Below are positions 22,560 to 35,808 of a stretch of DNA of 64,000 nt, one piece after another. Numbering within the stretch: position 1 is the first letter of the stretch; the number at the start of each line of letters is the position of its first letter. The notes under the pieces were generated by a model. The model saw nothing but the letters and a program-made list of their open reading frames with translations, ran no database searches and had not been told where the DNA came from. A program made the translations under genes and the position numbers. Source of the stretch: Mytilus trossulus (taxonomy: Eukaryota > Mollusca > Bivalvia > Mytilida > Mytilidae); contig NC_086382.1 in the NCBI RefSeq assembly GCF_036588685.1, positions 2,083,001 through 2,147,000 of the forward strand, read 5' to 3'.

Positions 22560-24055
22560 ATATTTGTTTTAGTCATTGTTAATTTATATCATTTATTTCT
22601 TTTTTCTGTCTTTTAATTTATCTTAAATTAAATTACGTTGTTTTTTTATTTTTTTAATTGTTTTCATTCTTTTTTGTATATATTTTTTTCATTTGCTTTT
22701 GTTTCTTCTTTTTTTTAATTCTTCCTGGTAGGAATCTTGAGTACAAATGACAAAATATAAAGTTGTTGACTAGCATTTTAAAAGAAAACCCGGACTTAAA
22801 ATAAATATTTTTTTTAAGTGAATATACATGATGTACATTGGATTCAATTGTTACATAATTCAATGTGAATTATTAATAATAACTTATAATCATGCAAATG
22901 CTTTTTTTTTTAAAAGAACAGTTATTAAACAATCCTTTTACAATAAATTTTGATCACTTCTATTGTTATTCAGTAATACTACAAATATCATTATAGGGTT
23001 TAGGAAAACAACCTTTTTGTTTATCTTTTTTGTTCAAATCTCAAAACAGGAGTTGTGCATGAACAATCACTGGAGAGACTTGTTTTAAAAATGTCCACCT
23101 TAATATCTTCAAATTTTGATAAATGCTCATTAAAACTGCTAATCATAATGTTCATTATATCTCTGAATTAAGTGAATCTTATGAAAAGAAATTGTTTAAA
23201 GAAAAAAATGTCGCTTTTTTTAAACCACTGTAATTTTATTTTATGTTATCTCCAGTTTGGCTAATTTTTGCCAGTTAAAAGCCAAAGTTTTTCTGCAAAC
23301 AAAATAAAGCATACTTCTATAGATGGTGACAATTTTATGGTTTATTCATTAAATCAAATTTTTTCAGTGTATAATATTGTCGGAATTGCTGGACTGTCAT
23401 GATACGGTATACATTTGCAACCCAGGCCTTATATATAAAGTTAATAATTGCAGGGACTTGTATGAATTAAGACTTTTTAAAGACTTTGATTAAAAATGAA
23501 TGTTAATTAAGATATAAGACAAAAAACTTATGGTAAAAACTGATAATTCAAATGTGTCACTAAATAGAGAATTAGTGGTCATAATTTAGAAATAAAAAAT
23601 AATGTACGTTACCAATATGAAATTCGTGTTTGTACATGTTGTAATTGAACATTTTAGTTGCGATAGGTTTGGTATAGGTATGACAAGTTATTGGAACAGA
23701 ATGATCTTTGAACATCACGTGATTAGAAAGAAAATGACGTCAACAAAAATATGGATTTCGGTTAGTTATACAGGAGATTTTGGAGTAAGATTTCAACAAC
23801 TGTAAATATTATACTTTTTGAACTTATTGTCTATATTTCGGAGATCTTGAACCCATATTAGAAGTTTTTGATAACAACGAAACTATTACTTTCACTGAGA
23901 CCTGTCCTGTATACCCTGGGGGATAAACAGTGTATATATTGAAAACTGTTCATTAAACATTGAATGAAAGTGGACTTTGGACTATAGTAAAATCAGCTGT
24001 TTTATAGTAAATTTGACCTATTCACCTATAAGGACAACCAATCATATCAAAAAGA
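22560..24055. other. No supported gene
   Basis: T-rich then AT-rich sequence with homopolymer runs. I see no exon chain or RNA gene. The last part may be the 5' region of the LINE remnant that follows. Confidence 0.5.
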
Positions 24056-24667
24056 ATGTCGATGAGCGATACGTCGAGGTTGATTAAAGAGAGCCGAAGA
24101 ATAGTTGACGCTTCCAATGATGTAAATCTGAACTCCGGCATATTGCTTAACATGATTTTGGAAATAGTTACGGGTATCGACTCTACAATGAGACGAATGG
24201 AAACAAGTATGGAGAAGCGCCTTGGTGATTTGAAACAAGATTTCTTAACGGTGTCAGCTAGGGTTAGAACATTAGAAAACCAGGCGAGCGATTTCAACAA
24301 AAAGCTGTCAGACTGCGAGACTAGCTGCCAAGGTGTTAGCAATCTTTTCGATCAGGTATCTGGACAAGTAAAAACTAACATACGTAATATAAACAATCAT
24401 GATACGAGAATTAAGAAACTTGAAGACAACACCATCGTCCGACCGGGTGTTCCATCAGTCATCAATTCAAAGGAAATTGAGTCCTTAAAGTCAGCCATTC
24501 TTGACTTGCAATGCAGGTCAATGAAAAACAATCTGATCTTTACGGGATTGCATAGAGTTCCGGGTGAAGATACGGAAGAGCTTTTGCGATCATTTCTATA
24601 CGATGAGCTGAGGATCGACTACAGGATCGAATTCGGCAATGTCCATCGATTCCGATCATGGGGTTAA
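24056..24667 (+). pseudogene. Orphan LINE ORF1-like protein fragment
   Basis: 203 codons from ATG 24056. Residues 30-135 are coiled-coil-like (polar, heptad-rich, ending in RNINNHDTRIKKLEDN). Then come LQCRSMKNNLIFTGL and the segment through GNVHRF, matching the RNA-binding RRM-like domain of L1-type ORF1 proteins (the Transposase_22 family). The ORF1 homology stops at about 24660 with RSWG and a stop, and neither the rest of ORF1 nor a reverse transcriptase follows; instead there is an (AT)n tract and another repeat. So it is a LINE remnant truncated at its 3' side. A domesticated ORF1 is possible but unsupported. Confidence 0.75.
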
Positions 24668-24691
24668 AACGACAAATAAAAAAAATCAACA

Positions 24692-24716
24692 TTATATATA
24701 TATATATATATATATA
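24692..24716. repeat. (AT)n microsatellite
   Basis: Alternating AT run immediately after the LINE ORF1 fragment. Confidence 0.85.
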
Positions 24717-24879
24717 AACGAGTCTAAATTGAAAACTACGTTCAAACCTATGACTGCGTTGGATAAAAACCGCAATTTTTATACGTGTGCATGTCAAACA
24801 AATTTCGTTGTAGAAGGGTATAAAAACAGCACAAACAACATTTTCCAAAAGACCAAAAGAGTGAAAAAGTATATTTAAA

Positions 24880-25157
24880 CAAAACGCATTTGACTAACAG
24901 GTCGAACAACTGATGTTCTTTAACCCTGCTGACTGCCATTGACGATTGCCAAATAAAATTGATCACAAGATGTAACAAACTGGATCTCAATATAAATTTA
25001 ATACGTCACAGAAAAAAAAAAGTTGTTAACTTGTGGACAGGATGTTGTGCCACAAACATTCGGTGTCAATATTTCTTTAGTACACCATATCCGGATTTCG
25101 ACAATAAATGTCTCTTCAGTGATGTTAGGGATCGAAACGGTATTTGGAAGGCCAAAT
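24880..25157 (+). repeat. Dispersed repeat, family R4
   Basis: AAAACGCATTTGACTAACAG, GAACAACTGATGTTCTTTAA and ACACCATATCCGGATTTCG match the R4 copy at 21650-21840 and its neighbour at 21289. Continues to GATCGAAACGGTATTTGGAA. Confidence 0.6.
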
Positions 25158-25196
25158 AAAAAGTACCCTAATTTTTTAGAGAAATATATATATATA

Positions 25197-25362
25197 CAAC
25201 TCGTCTAAACATCAACCCAACAATGTTAGATCTGTAAATTTGCTTTCGCAAATTTTTGGTTCTTCCCTCGCCGGGATTCGAACCCACGCTACTGTGATAT
25301 CGTGACACCAAATCGCCTGCACTGCAGCCGTCCCGCTAGACCACACGACCACCTGGGCTCTC
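25197..25362 (-). repeat. Truncated tRNA-like SINE, minus orientation, left of the array
   Basis: The same SINE head as in the array, preceded by an (AT)n run at 25184-25196. It carries a box-B-like GGTTCGAATCC and box-A-like TGGTCTAGCGGG on the minus strand. It differs from array units at a base next to box B (GCGTGGG against GCATGGG). Confidence 0.8.
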
Positions 25363-25724
25363 TAACATCTTCATGCCTTATATATCATGTACTGTAGTAC
25401 GCCGCTAGATTAAAACTGACGTGGAAAGGTAACACATGGCCAGCGAAAGCTCTTTTTTTTAGAGAGCCCAGGTGGTCGTGTGGTCTAGCGGGACGGCTGC
25501 AGTGCAGGCGATTTGGTGTCACGATATCACAGTAGCGTGGGTTCGAATCCCGGCGAGGGAAGAACCAAAAATTTGCGAAAGCAAATTTACAGATCTAACA
25601 TTGTTGGGTTGATGTTTAGACGAGTTGTATATACATTATGTACACAGCCATGTATCACCATCATTGATGGCGATCCGATGGATACATCTGTTGTAGGGTT
25701 GTCACTGACTCAGACGTACTTATG
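25363..25724 (+). repeat. Inverted (plus-strand) copy of the array unit with full SINE
   Basis: 25363-25460 is the reverse complement of the array spacer (with GTAGTACGCCGCTAGATTAA). 25461-25724 is the SINE in plus orientation: box-A-like TGGTCTAGCGGG, box-B-like GGTTCGAATCC, then body to CTCAGACGTACTTATG. An (TA)n tail runs to 25750. Its arms with 25197-25362 and with 25751-25916 form long inverted repeats. Confidence 0.85.
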
Positions 25725-25750
25725 TATATATATATATATATATATATATA

Positions 25751-28700
25751 CAACTCGTCTAAACATCAACCCAACAATGTTAGATCTGTAAATTTGCTTT
25801 CGCAAATTTTTGGTTCTTCCCTCGCCGGGATTCGAACCCATGCTACTGTGATATCGTGACACCAAATCGCCTGCACTGCAGCCGTCCCGCTAGACCACAC
25901 GACCACCTGGGCTCTCAAAAAAGAGCTTTCGGTGGCCATATGTTACCTTTCCACGTCAGTTTTAATCTAGCGGCGTACTACAGTACATGATATATGAGGC
26001 ATGAAGATGTTATTGTTACAGATCAGCTAAATTATCTATAGTAAAGGATCCTACAAATTAATGTAAGATACAGTCACAGAAAATAATTATATTCATAAGT
26101 ACGTCTGAGTCAGTGACAACCCTACAACAGATATATCCATCGGATCGCCATCAATGATGGTGATACATGGCTGTGTACATAATGTATATACAACTCGTCT
26201 AAACATCAACCCAACAATGTTAGATCTGTAAATTTGCTTTCGCAAATTTTTGGTTCTTCCCTCGCCGGGATTCGAACCCATGCTACTGTGATATCGTGAC
26301 ACCAAATCGCCTGCACTGCAGCCGTCCCGCTAGACCACACGACCACCTGGGCTCTCAAAAAAGAGCTTTCGGTGGCCATATGTTACCTTTCCACGTCAGT
26401 TTTAATCTAGCGGCGTACTACAGTACATGATATATGAGGCATGAAGATGTTATTGTTACAGATCAGCTAAATTATCTATAGTAAAGGATCCTACAAATTA
26501 ATGTAAGATACAGTCACAGAAAATAATTATATTCATAAGTACGTCTGAGTCAGTGACAACCCTACAACAGATATATCCATCGGATCGCCATCAATGATGG
26601 TGATACATGGCTGTGTACATAATGTATATACAACTCGTCTAAACATCAACCCAACAATGTTAGATCTGTAAATTTGCTTTCGCAAATTTTTGGTTCTTCC
26701 CTCGCCGGGATTCGAACCCATGCTACTGTGATATCGTGACACCAAATCGCCTGCACTGCAGCCGTCCCGCTAGACCACACGACCACCTGGGCTCTCAAAA
26801 AAGAGCTTTCGGTGGCCATATGTTACCTTTCCACGTCAGTTTTAATCTAGCGGCGTACTACAGTACATGATATATGAGGCATGAAGATGTTATTGTTACA
26901 GATCAGCTAAATTATCTATAGTAAAGGATCCTACAAATTAATGTAAGATACAGTCACAGAAAATAATTATATTCATAAGTACGTCTGAGTCAGTGACAAC
27001 CCTACAACAGATATATCCATCGGATCGCCATCAATGATGGTGATACATGGCTGTGTACATAATGTATATACAACTCGTCTAAACATCAACCCAACAATGT
27101 TAGATCTGTAAATTTGCTTTCGCAAATTTTTGGTTCTTCCCTCGCCGGGATTCGAACCCATGCTACTGTGATATCGTGACACCAAATCGCCTGCACTGCA
27201 GCCGTCCCGCTAGACCACACGACCACCTGGGCTCTCAAAAAAGAGCTTTCGGTGGCCATATGTTACCTTTCCACGTCAGTTTTAATCTAGCGGCGTACTA
27301 CAGTACATGATATATGAGGCATGAAGATGTTATTGTTACAGATCAGCTAAATTATCTATAGTAAAGGATCCTACAAATTAATGTAAGATACAGTCACAGA
27401 AAATAATTATATTCATAAGTACGTCTGAGTCAGTGACAACCCTACAACAGATATATCCATCGGATCGCCATCAATGATGGTGATACATGGCTGTGTACAT
27501 AATGTATATACAACTCGTCTAAACATCAACCCAACAATGTTAGATCTGTAAATTTGCTTTCGCAAATTTTTGGTTCTTCCCTCGCCGGGATTCGAACCCA
27601 TGCTACTGTGATATCGTGACACCAAATCGCCTGCACTGCAGCCGTCCCGCTAGACCACACGACCACCTGGGCTCTCAAAAAAGAGCTTTCGGTGGCCATA
27701 TGTTACCTTTCCACGTCAGTTTTAATCTAGCGGCGTACTACAGTACATGATATATGAGGCATGAAGATGTTATTGTTACAGATCAGCTAAATTATCTATA
27801 GTAAAGGATCCTACAAATTAATGTAAGATACAGTCACAGAAAATAATTATATTCATAAGTACGTCTGAGTCAGTGACAACCCTACAACAGATATATCCAT
27901 CGGATCGCCATCAATGATGGTGATACATGGCTGTGTACATAATGTATATACAACTCGTCTAAACATCAACCCAACAATGTTAGATCTGTAAATTTGCTTT
28001 CGCAAATTTTTGGTTCTTCCCTCGCCGGGATTCGAACCCATGCTACTGTGATATCGTGACACCAAATCGCCTGCACTGCAGCCGTCCCGCTAGACCACAC
28101 GACCACCTGGGCTCTCAAAAAAGAGCTTTCGGTGGCCATATGTTACCTTTCCACGTCAGTTTTAATCTAGCGGCGTACTACAGTACATGATATATGAGGC
28201 ATGAAGATGTTATTGTTACAGATCAGCTAAATTATCTATAGTAAAGGATCCTACAAATTAATGTAAGATACAGTCACAGAAAATAATTATATTCATAAGT
28301 ACGTCTGAGTCAGTGACAACCCTACAACAGATATATCCATCGGATCGCCATCAATGATGGTGATACATGGCTGTGTACATAATGTATATACAACTCGTCT
28401 AAACATCAACCCAACAATGTTAGATCTGTAAATTTGCTTTCGCAAATTTTTGGTTCTTCCCTCGCCGGGATTCGAACCCATGCTACTGTGATATCGTGAC
28501 ACCAAATCGCCTGCACTGCAGCCGTCCCGCTAGACCACACGACCACCTGGGCTCTCAAAAAAGAGCTTTCGGTGGCCATATGTTACCTTTCCACGTCAGT
28601 TTTAATCTAGCGGCGTACTACAGTACATGATATATGAGGCATGAAGATGTTATTGTTACAGATCAGCTAAATTATCTATAGTAAAGGATCCTACAAATTA

Positions 28701-31700
28701 ATGTAAGATACAGTCACAGAAAATAATTATATTCATAAGTACGTCTGAGTCAGTGACAACCCTACAACAGATATATCCATCGGATCGCCATCAATGATGG
28801 TGATACATGGCTGTGTACATAATGTATATACAACTCGTCTAAACATCAACCCAACAATGTTAGATCTGTAAATTTGCTTTCGCAAATTTTTGGTTCTTCC
28901 CTCGCCGGGATTCGAACCCATGCTACTGTGATATCGTGACACCAAATCGCCTGCACTGCAGCCGTCCCGCTAGACCACACGACCACCTGGGCTCTCAAAA
29001 AAGAGCTTTCGGTGGCCATATGTTACCTTTCCACGTCAGTTTTAATCTAGCGGCGTACTACAGTACATGATATATGAGGCATGAAGATGTTATTGTTACA
29101 GATCAGCTAAATTATCTATAGTAAAGGATCCTACAAATTAATGTAAGATACAGTCACAGAAAATAATTATATTCATAAGTACGTCTGAGTCAGTGACAAC
29201 CCTACAACAGATATATCCATCGGATCGCCATCAATGATGGTGATACATGGCTGTGTACATAATGTATATACAACTCGTCTAAACATCAACCCAACAATGT
29301 TAGATCTGTAAATTTGCTTTCGCAAATTTTTGGTTCTTCCCTCGCCGGGATTCGAACCCATGCTACTGTGATATCGTGACACCAAATCGCCTGCACTGCA
29401 GCCGTCCCGCTAGACCACACGACCACCTGGGCTCTCAAAAAAGAGCTTTCGGTGGCCATATGTTACCTTTCCACGTCAGTTTTAATCTAGCGGCGTACTA
29501 CAGTACATGATATATGAGGCATGAAGATGTTATTGTTACAGATCAGCTAAATTATCTATAGTAAAGGATCCTACAAATTAATGTAAGATACAGTCACAGA
29601 AAATAATTATATTCATAAGTACGTCTGAGTCAGTGACAACCCTACAACAGATATATCCATCGGATCGCCATCAATGATGGTGATACATGGCTGTGTACAT
29701 AATGTATATACAACTCGTCTAAACATCAACCCAACAATGTTAGATCTGTAAATTTGCTTTCGCAAATTTTTGGTTCTTCCCTCGCCGGGATTCGAACCCA
29801 TGCTACTGTGATATCGTGACACCAAATCGCCTGCACTGCAGCCGTCCCGCTAGACCACACGACCACCTGGGCTCTCAAAAAAGAGCTTTCGGTGGCCATA
29901 TGTTACCTTTCCACGTCAGTTTTAATCTAGCGGCGTACTACAGTACATGATATATGAGGCATGAAGATGTTATTGTTACAGATCAGCTAAATTATCTATA
30001 GTAAAGGATCCTACAAATTAATGTAAGATACAGTCACAGAAAATAATTATATTCATAAGTACGTCTGAGTCAGTGACAACCCTACAACAGATATATCCAT
30101 CGGATCGCCATCAATGATGGTGATACATGGCTGTGTACATAATGTATATACAACTCGTCTAAACATCAACCCAACAATGTTAGATCTGTAAATTTGCTTT
30201 CGCAAATTTTTGGTTCTTCCCTCGCCGGGATTCGAACCCATGCTACTGTGATATCGTGACACCAAATCGCCTGCACTGCAGCCGTCCCGCTAGACCACAC
30301 GACCACCTGGGCTCTCAAAAAAGAGCTTTCGGTGGCCATATGTTACCTTTCCACGTCAGTTTTAATCTAGCGGCGTACTACAGTACATGATATATGAGGC
30401 ATGAAGATGTTATTGTTACAGATCAGCTAAATTATCTATAGTAAAGGATCCTACAAATTAATGTAAGATACAGTCACAGAAAATAATTATATTCATAAGT
30501 ACGTCTGAGTCAGTGACAACCCTACAACAGATATATCCATCGGATCGCCATCAATGATGGTGATACATGGCTGTGTACATAATGTATATACAACTCGTCT
30601 AAACATCAACCCAACAATGTTAGATCTGTAAATTTGCTTTCGCAAATTTTTGGTTCTTCCCTCGCCGGGATTCGAACCCATGCTACTGTGATATCGTGAC
30701 ACCAAATCGCCTGCACTGCAGCCGTCCCGCTAGACCACACGACCACCTGGGCTCTCAAAAAAGAGCTTTCGGTGGCCATATGTTACCTTTCCACGTCAGT
30801 TTTAATCTAGCGGCGTACTACAGTACATGATATATGAGGCATGAAGATGTTATTGTTACAGATCAGCTAAATTATCTATAGTAAAGGATCCTACAAATTA
30901 ATGTAAGATACAGTCACAGAAAATAATTATATTCATAAGTACGTCTGAGTCAGTGACAACCCTACAACAGATATATCCATCGGATCGCCATCAATGATGG
31001 TGATACATGGCTGTGTACATAATGTATATACAACTCGTCTAAACATCAACCCAACAATGTTAGATCTGTAAATTTGCTTTCGCAAATTTTTGGTTCTTCC
31101 CTCGCCGGGATTCGAACCCATGCTACTGTGATATCGTGACACCAAATCGCCTGCACTGCAGCCGTCCCGCTAGACCACACGACCACCTGGGCTCTCAAAA
31201 AAGAGCTTTCGGTGGCCATATGTTACCTTTCCACGTCAGTTTTAATCTAGCGGCGTACTACAGTACATGATATATGAGGCATGAAGATGTTATTGTTACA
31301 GATCAGCTAAATTATCTATAGTAAAGGATCCTACAAATTAATGTAAGATACAGTCACAGAAAATAATTATATTCATAAGTACGTCTGAGTCAGTGACAAC
31401 CCTACAACAGATATATCCATCGGATCGCCATCAATGATGGTGATACATGGCTGTGTACATAATGTATATACAACTCGTCTAAACATCAACCCAACAATGT
31501 TAGATCTGTAAATTTGCTTTCGCAAATTTTTGGTTCTTCCCTCGCCGGGATTCGAACCCATGCTACTGTGATATCGTGACACCAAATCGCCTGCACTGCA
31601 GCCGTCCCGCTAGACCACACGACCACCTGGGCTCTCAAAAAAGAGCTTTCGGTGGCCATATGTTACCTTTCCACGTCAGTTTTAATCTAGCGGCGTACTA

Positions 31701-34700
31701 CAGTACATGATATATGAGGCATGAAGATGTTATTGTTACAGATCAGCTAAATTATCTATAGTAAAGGATCCTACAAATTAATGTAAGATACAGTCACAGA
31801 AAATAATTATATTCATAAGTACGTCTGAGTCAGTGACAACCCTACAACAGATATATCCATCGGATCGCCATCAATGATGGTGATACATGGCTGTGTACAT
31901 AATGTATATACAACTCGTCTAAACATCAACCCAACAATGTTAGATCTGTAAATTTGCTTTCGCAAATTTTTGGTTCTTCCCTCGCCGGGATTCGAACCCA
32001 TGCTACTGTGATATCGTGACACCAAATCGCCTGCACTGCAGCCGTCCCGCTAGACCACACGACCACCTGGGCTCTCAAAAAAGAGCTTTCGGTGGCCATA
32101 TGTTACCTTTCCACGTCAGTTTTAATCTAGCGGCGTACTACAGTACATGATATATGAGGCATGAAGATGTTATTGTTACAGATCAGCTAAATTATCTATA
32201 GTAAAGGATCCTACAAATTAATGTAAGATACAGTCACAGAAAATAATTATATTCATAAGTACGTCTGAGTCAGTGACAACCCTACAACAGATATATCCAT
32301 CGGATCGCCATCAATGATGGTGATACATGGCTGTGTACATAATGTATATACAACTCGTCTAAACATCAACCCAACAATGTTAGATCTGTAAATTTGCTTT
32401 CGCAAATTTTTGGTTCTTCCCTCGCCGGGATTCGAACCCATGCTACTGTGATATCGTGACACCAAATCGCCTGCACTGCAGCCGTCCCGCTAGACCACAC
32501 GACCACCTGGGCTCTCAAAAAAGAGCTTTCGGTGGCCATATGTTACCTTTCCACGTCAGTTTTAATCTAGCGGCGTACTACAGTACATGATATATGAGGC
32601 ATGAAGATGTTATTGTTACAGATCAGCTAAATTATCTATAGTAAAGGATCCTACAAATTAATGTAAGATACAGTCACAGAAAATAATTATATTCATAAGT
32701 ACGTCTGAGTCAGTGACAACCCTACAACAGATATATCCATCGGATCGCCATCAATGATGGTGATACATGGCTGTGTACATAATGTATATACAACTCGTCT
32801 AAACATCAACCCAACAATGTTAGATCTGTAAATTTGCTTTCGCAAATTTTTGGTTCTTCCCTCGCCGGGATTCGAACCCATGCTACTGTGATATCGTGAC
32901 ACCAAATCGCCTGCACTGCAGCCGTCCCGCTAGACCACACGACCACCTGGGCTCTCAAAAAAGAGCTTTCGGTGGCCATATGTTACCTTTCCACGTCAGT
33001 TTTAATCTAGCGGCGTACTACAGTACATGATATATGAGGCATGAAGATGTTATTGTTACAGATCAGCTAAATTATCTATAGTAAAGGATCCTACAAATTA
33101 ATGTAAGATACAGTCACAGAAAATAATTATATTCATAAGTACGTCTGAGTCAGTGACAACCCTACAACAGATATATCCATCGGATCGCCATCAATGATGG
33201 TGATACATGGCTGTGTACATAATGTATATACAACTCGTCTAAACATCAACCCAACAATGTTAGATCTGTAAATTTGCTTTCGCAAATTTTTGGTTCTTCC
33301 CTCGCCGGGATTCGAACCCATGCTACTGTGATATCGTGACACCAAATCGCCTGCACTGCAGCCGTCCCGCTAGACCACACGACCACCTGGGCTCTCAAAA
33401 AAGAGCTTTCGGTGGCCATATGTTACCTTTCCACGTCAGTTTTAATCTAGCGGCGTACTACAGTACATGATATATGAGGCATGAAGATGTTATTGTTACA
33501 GATCAGCTAAATTATCTATAGTAAAGGATCCTACAAATTAATGTAAGATACAGTCACAGAAAATAATTATATTCATAAGTACGTCTGAGTCAGTGACAAC
33601 CCTACAACAGATATATCCATCGGATCGCCATCAATGATGGTGATACATGGCTGTGTACATAATGTATATACAACTCGTCTAAACATCAACCCAACAATGT
33701 TAGATCTGTAAATTTGCTTTCGCAAATTTTTGGTTCTTCCCTCGCCGGGATTCGAACCCATGCTACTGTGATATCGTGACACCAAATCGCCTGCACTGCA
33801 GCCGTCCCGCTAGACCACACGACCACCTGGGCTCTCAAAAAAGAGCTTTCGGTGGCCATATGTTACCTTTCCACGTCAGTTTTAATCTAGCGGCGTACTA
33901 CAGTACATGATATATGAGGCATGAAGATGTTATTGTTACAGATCAGCTAAATTATCTATAGTAAAGGATCCTACAAATTAATGTAAGATACAGTCACAGA
34001 AAATAATTATATTCATAAGTACGTCTGAGTCAGTGACAACCCTACAACAGATATATCCATCGGATCGCCATCAATGATGGTGATACATGGCTGTGTACAT
34101 AATGTATATACAACTCGTCTAAACATCAACCCAACAATGTTAGATCTGTAAATTTGCTTTCGCAAATTTTTGGTTCTTCCCTCGCCGGGATTCGAACCCA
34201 TGCTACTGTGATATCGTGACACCAAATCGCCTGCACTGCAGCCGTCCCGCTAGACCACACGACCACCTGGGCTCTCAAAAAAGAGCTTTCGGTGGCCATA
34301 TGTTACCTTTCCACGTCAGTTTTAATCTAGCGGCGTACTACAGTACATGATATATGAGGCATGAAGATGTTATTGTTACAGATCAGCTAAATTATCTATA
34401 GTAAAGGATCCTACAAATTAATGTAAGATACAGTCACAGAAAATAATTATATTCATAAGTACGTCTGAGTCAGTGACAACCCTACAACAGATATATCCAT
34501 CGGATCGCCATCAATGATGGTGATACATGGCTGTGTACATAATGTATATACAACTCGTCTAAACATCAACCCAACAATGTTAGATCTGTAAATTTGCTTT
34601 CGCAAATTTTTGGTTCTTCCCTCGCCGGGATTCGAACCCATGCTACTGTGATATCGTGACACCAAATCGCCTGCACTGCAGCCGTCCCGCTAGACCACAC

Positions 34701-35309
34701 GACCACCTGGGCTCTCAAAAAAGAGCTTTCGGTGGCCATATGTTACCTTTCCACGTCAGTTTTAATCTAGCGGCGTACTACAGTACATGATATATGAGGC
34801 ATGAAGATGTTATTGTTACAGATCAGCTAAATTATCTATAGTAAAGGATCCTACAAATTAATGTAAGATACAGTCACAGAAAATAATTATATTCATAAGT
34901 ACGTCTGAGTCAGTGACAACCCTACAACAGATATATCCATCGGATCGCCATCAATGATGGTGATACATGGCTGTGTACATAATGTATATACAACTCGTCT
35001 AAACATCAACCCAACAATGTTAGATCTGTAAATTTGCTTTCGCAAATTTTTGGTTCTTCCCTCGCCGGGATTCGAACCCATGCTACTGTGATATCGTGAC
35101 ACCAAATCGCCTGCACTGCAGCCGTCCCGCTAGACCACACGACCACCTGGGCTCTCATTAAAAGAGCTTTCGGTGGCCATATGTTACCTTTCCACGTCAG
35201 TTTTAATCTAGCGGCGTACTACAGTACATGATATATAAGGCATGAAGATGTTATTGTTACAGATCAGCTAAATTATCTATAGTAAAGGATCCTACAAATT
35301 AATGTACGA
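25751..35309 (-). repeat. Satellite-like tandem array, 440-bp unit containing a tRNA-derived SINE, about 21.7 copies
   Basis: CAACTCGTCTAAACATCAAC recurs every 440 bp from 25751 to 34991: 21 full units and a partial 22nd. Each unit, read on the minus strand, has a SINE of about 265 bp with tRNA-like boxes A (TGGTCTAGCGGG) and B (GGTTCGAATCC) about 58 bp apart, then a body ending CTCAGACGTACTTATG. The rest is a spacer of about 175 bp. Full units look identical to each other by eye. The last unit differs at its SINE-spacer joint (CTCATTAAAAGAGC) and in the spacer, as expected of an array edge. A 70-codon frame repeats in each unit but runs through the tRNA-like head and is not a gene. From memory it recalls mollusc tRNA-derived SINEs; the family name is unverified. 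Confidence 0.93.
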
Positions 35310-35321
35310 TATATAAATATA

Positions 35322-35808
35322 TGACAATGGTGTTGATTAAACATTACACCACCCCAGACCCTTTTGTTTTCCACATAATTAATATTGCCAATAATTAACA
35401 AGTTTCGGGTCGAGTCCGATACCGATACCAATAGTATATTCATTCACCTGTCACCTATTACCTTATATGTACGTTCCGCATCTGAAAGGTGCAACACCAA
35501 ATGGTGTATTTAGGTTTTTCCGTTATAAACGGTTCCTAATCACAAGGTTGACACTTTGAAATTCTATCATTGTCAAATTGTTTCCTTTTGTAGTACTTTA
35601 ATCAGTAAGACTTTCGAAGATGACCAAACGGCGTATAGGCACAGTTTTTAATTTTTTATTGGGCATAACGTAAATCAGCGAATTAAATAATTGAACTTTA
35701 TTTCTAACTAATATAGGACAATGCTGTTGATTAACAAATACTCCATTCCAGGATCTTTTGTTTTCCAAATAATTAATATTACCAATAATTGATAAGTTTC
35801 AGGTCAAC
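35322..35808 (+). repeat. Direct duplication of about 90 bp
   Basis: GTTGATTAA...CTTTTGTTTTCCA.ATAATTAATATT.CCAATAATT.A.AAGTTTC occurs at 35322-35415 and again, diverged, at 35717-35808. The 300 bases between are unrelated. Confidence 0.6.

Noticed and set aside
25828-25897. Possible true tRNA genes in the array
   Set aside because: Boxes A and B are good, but the flanking bases do not form a convincing acceptor stem, and a SINE body follows; a tRNA-derived SINE fits better.
26093-35105. Twenty-one identical 70-codon frames on the minus strand every 440 bp
   Set aside because: They run through the tRNA-like head and body of a SINE inside the tandem unit and have no protein motif; identity follows from the array, not from selection.
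25751-35309. CRISPR-like regular repeats
   Set aside because: The unit is 440 bp with identical spacer and SINE in each copy in a eukaryotic context; no unique spacers or cas genes.
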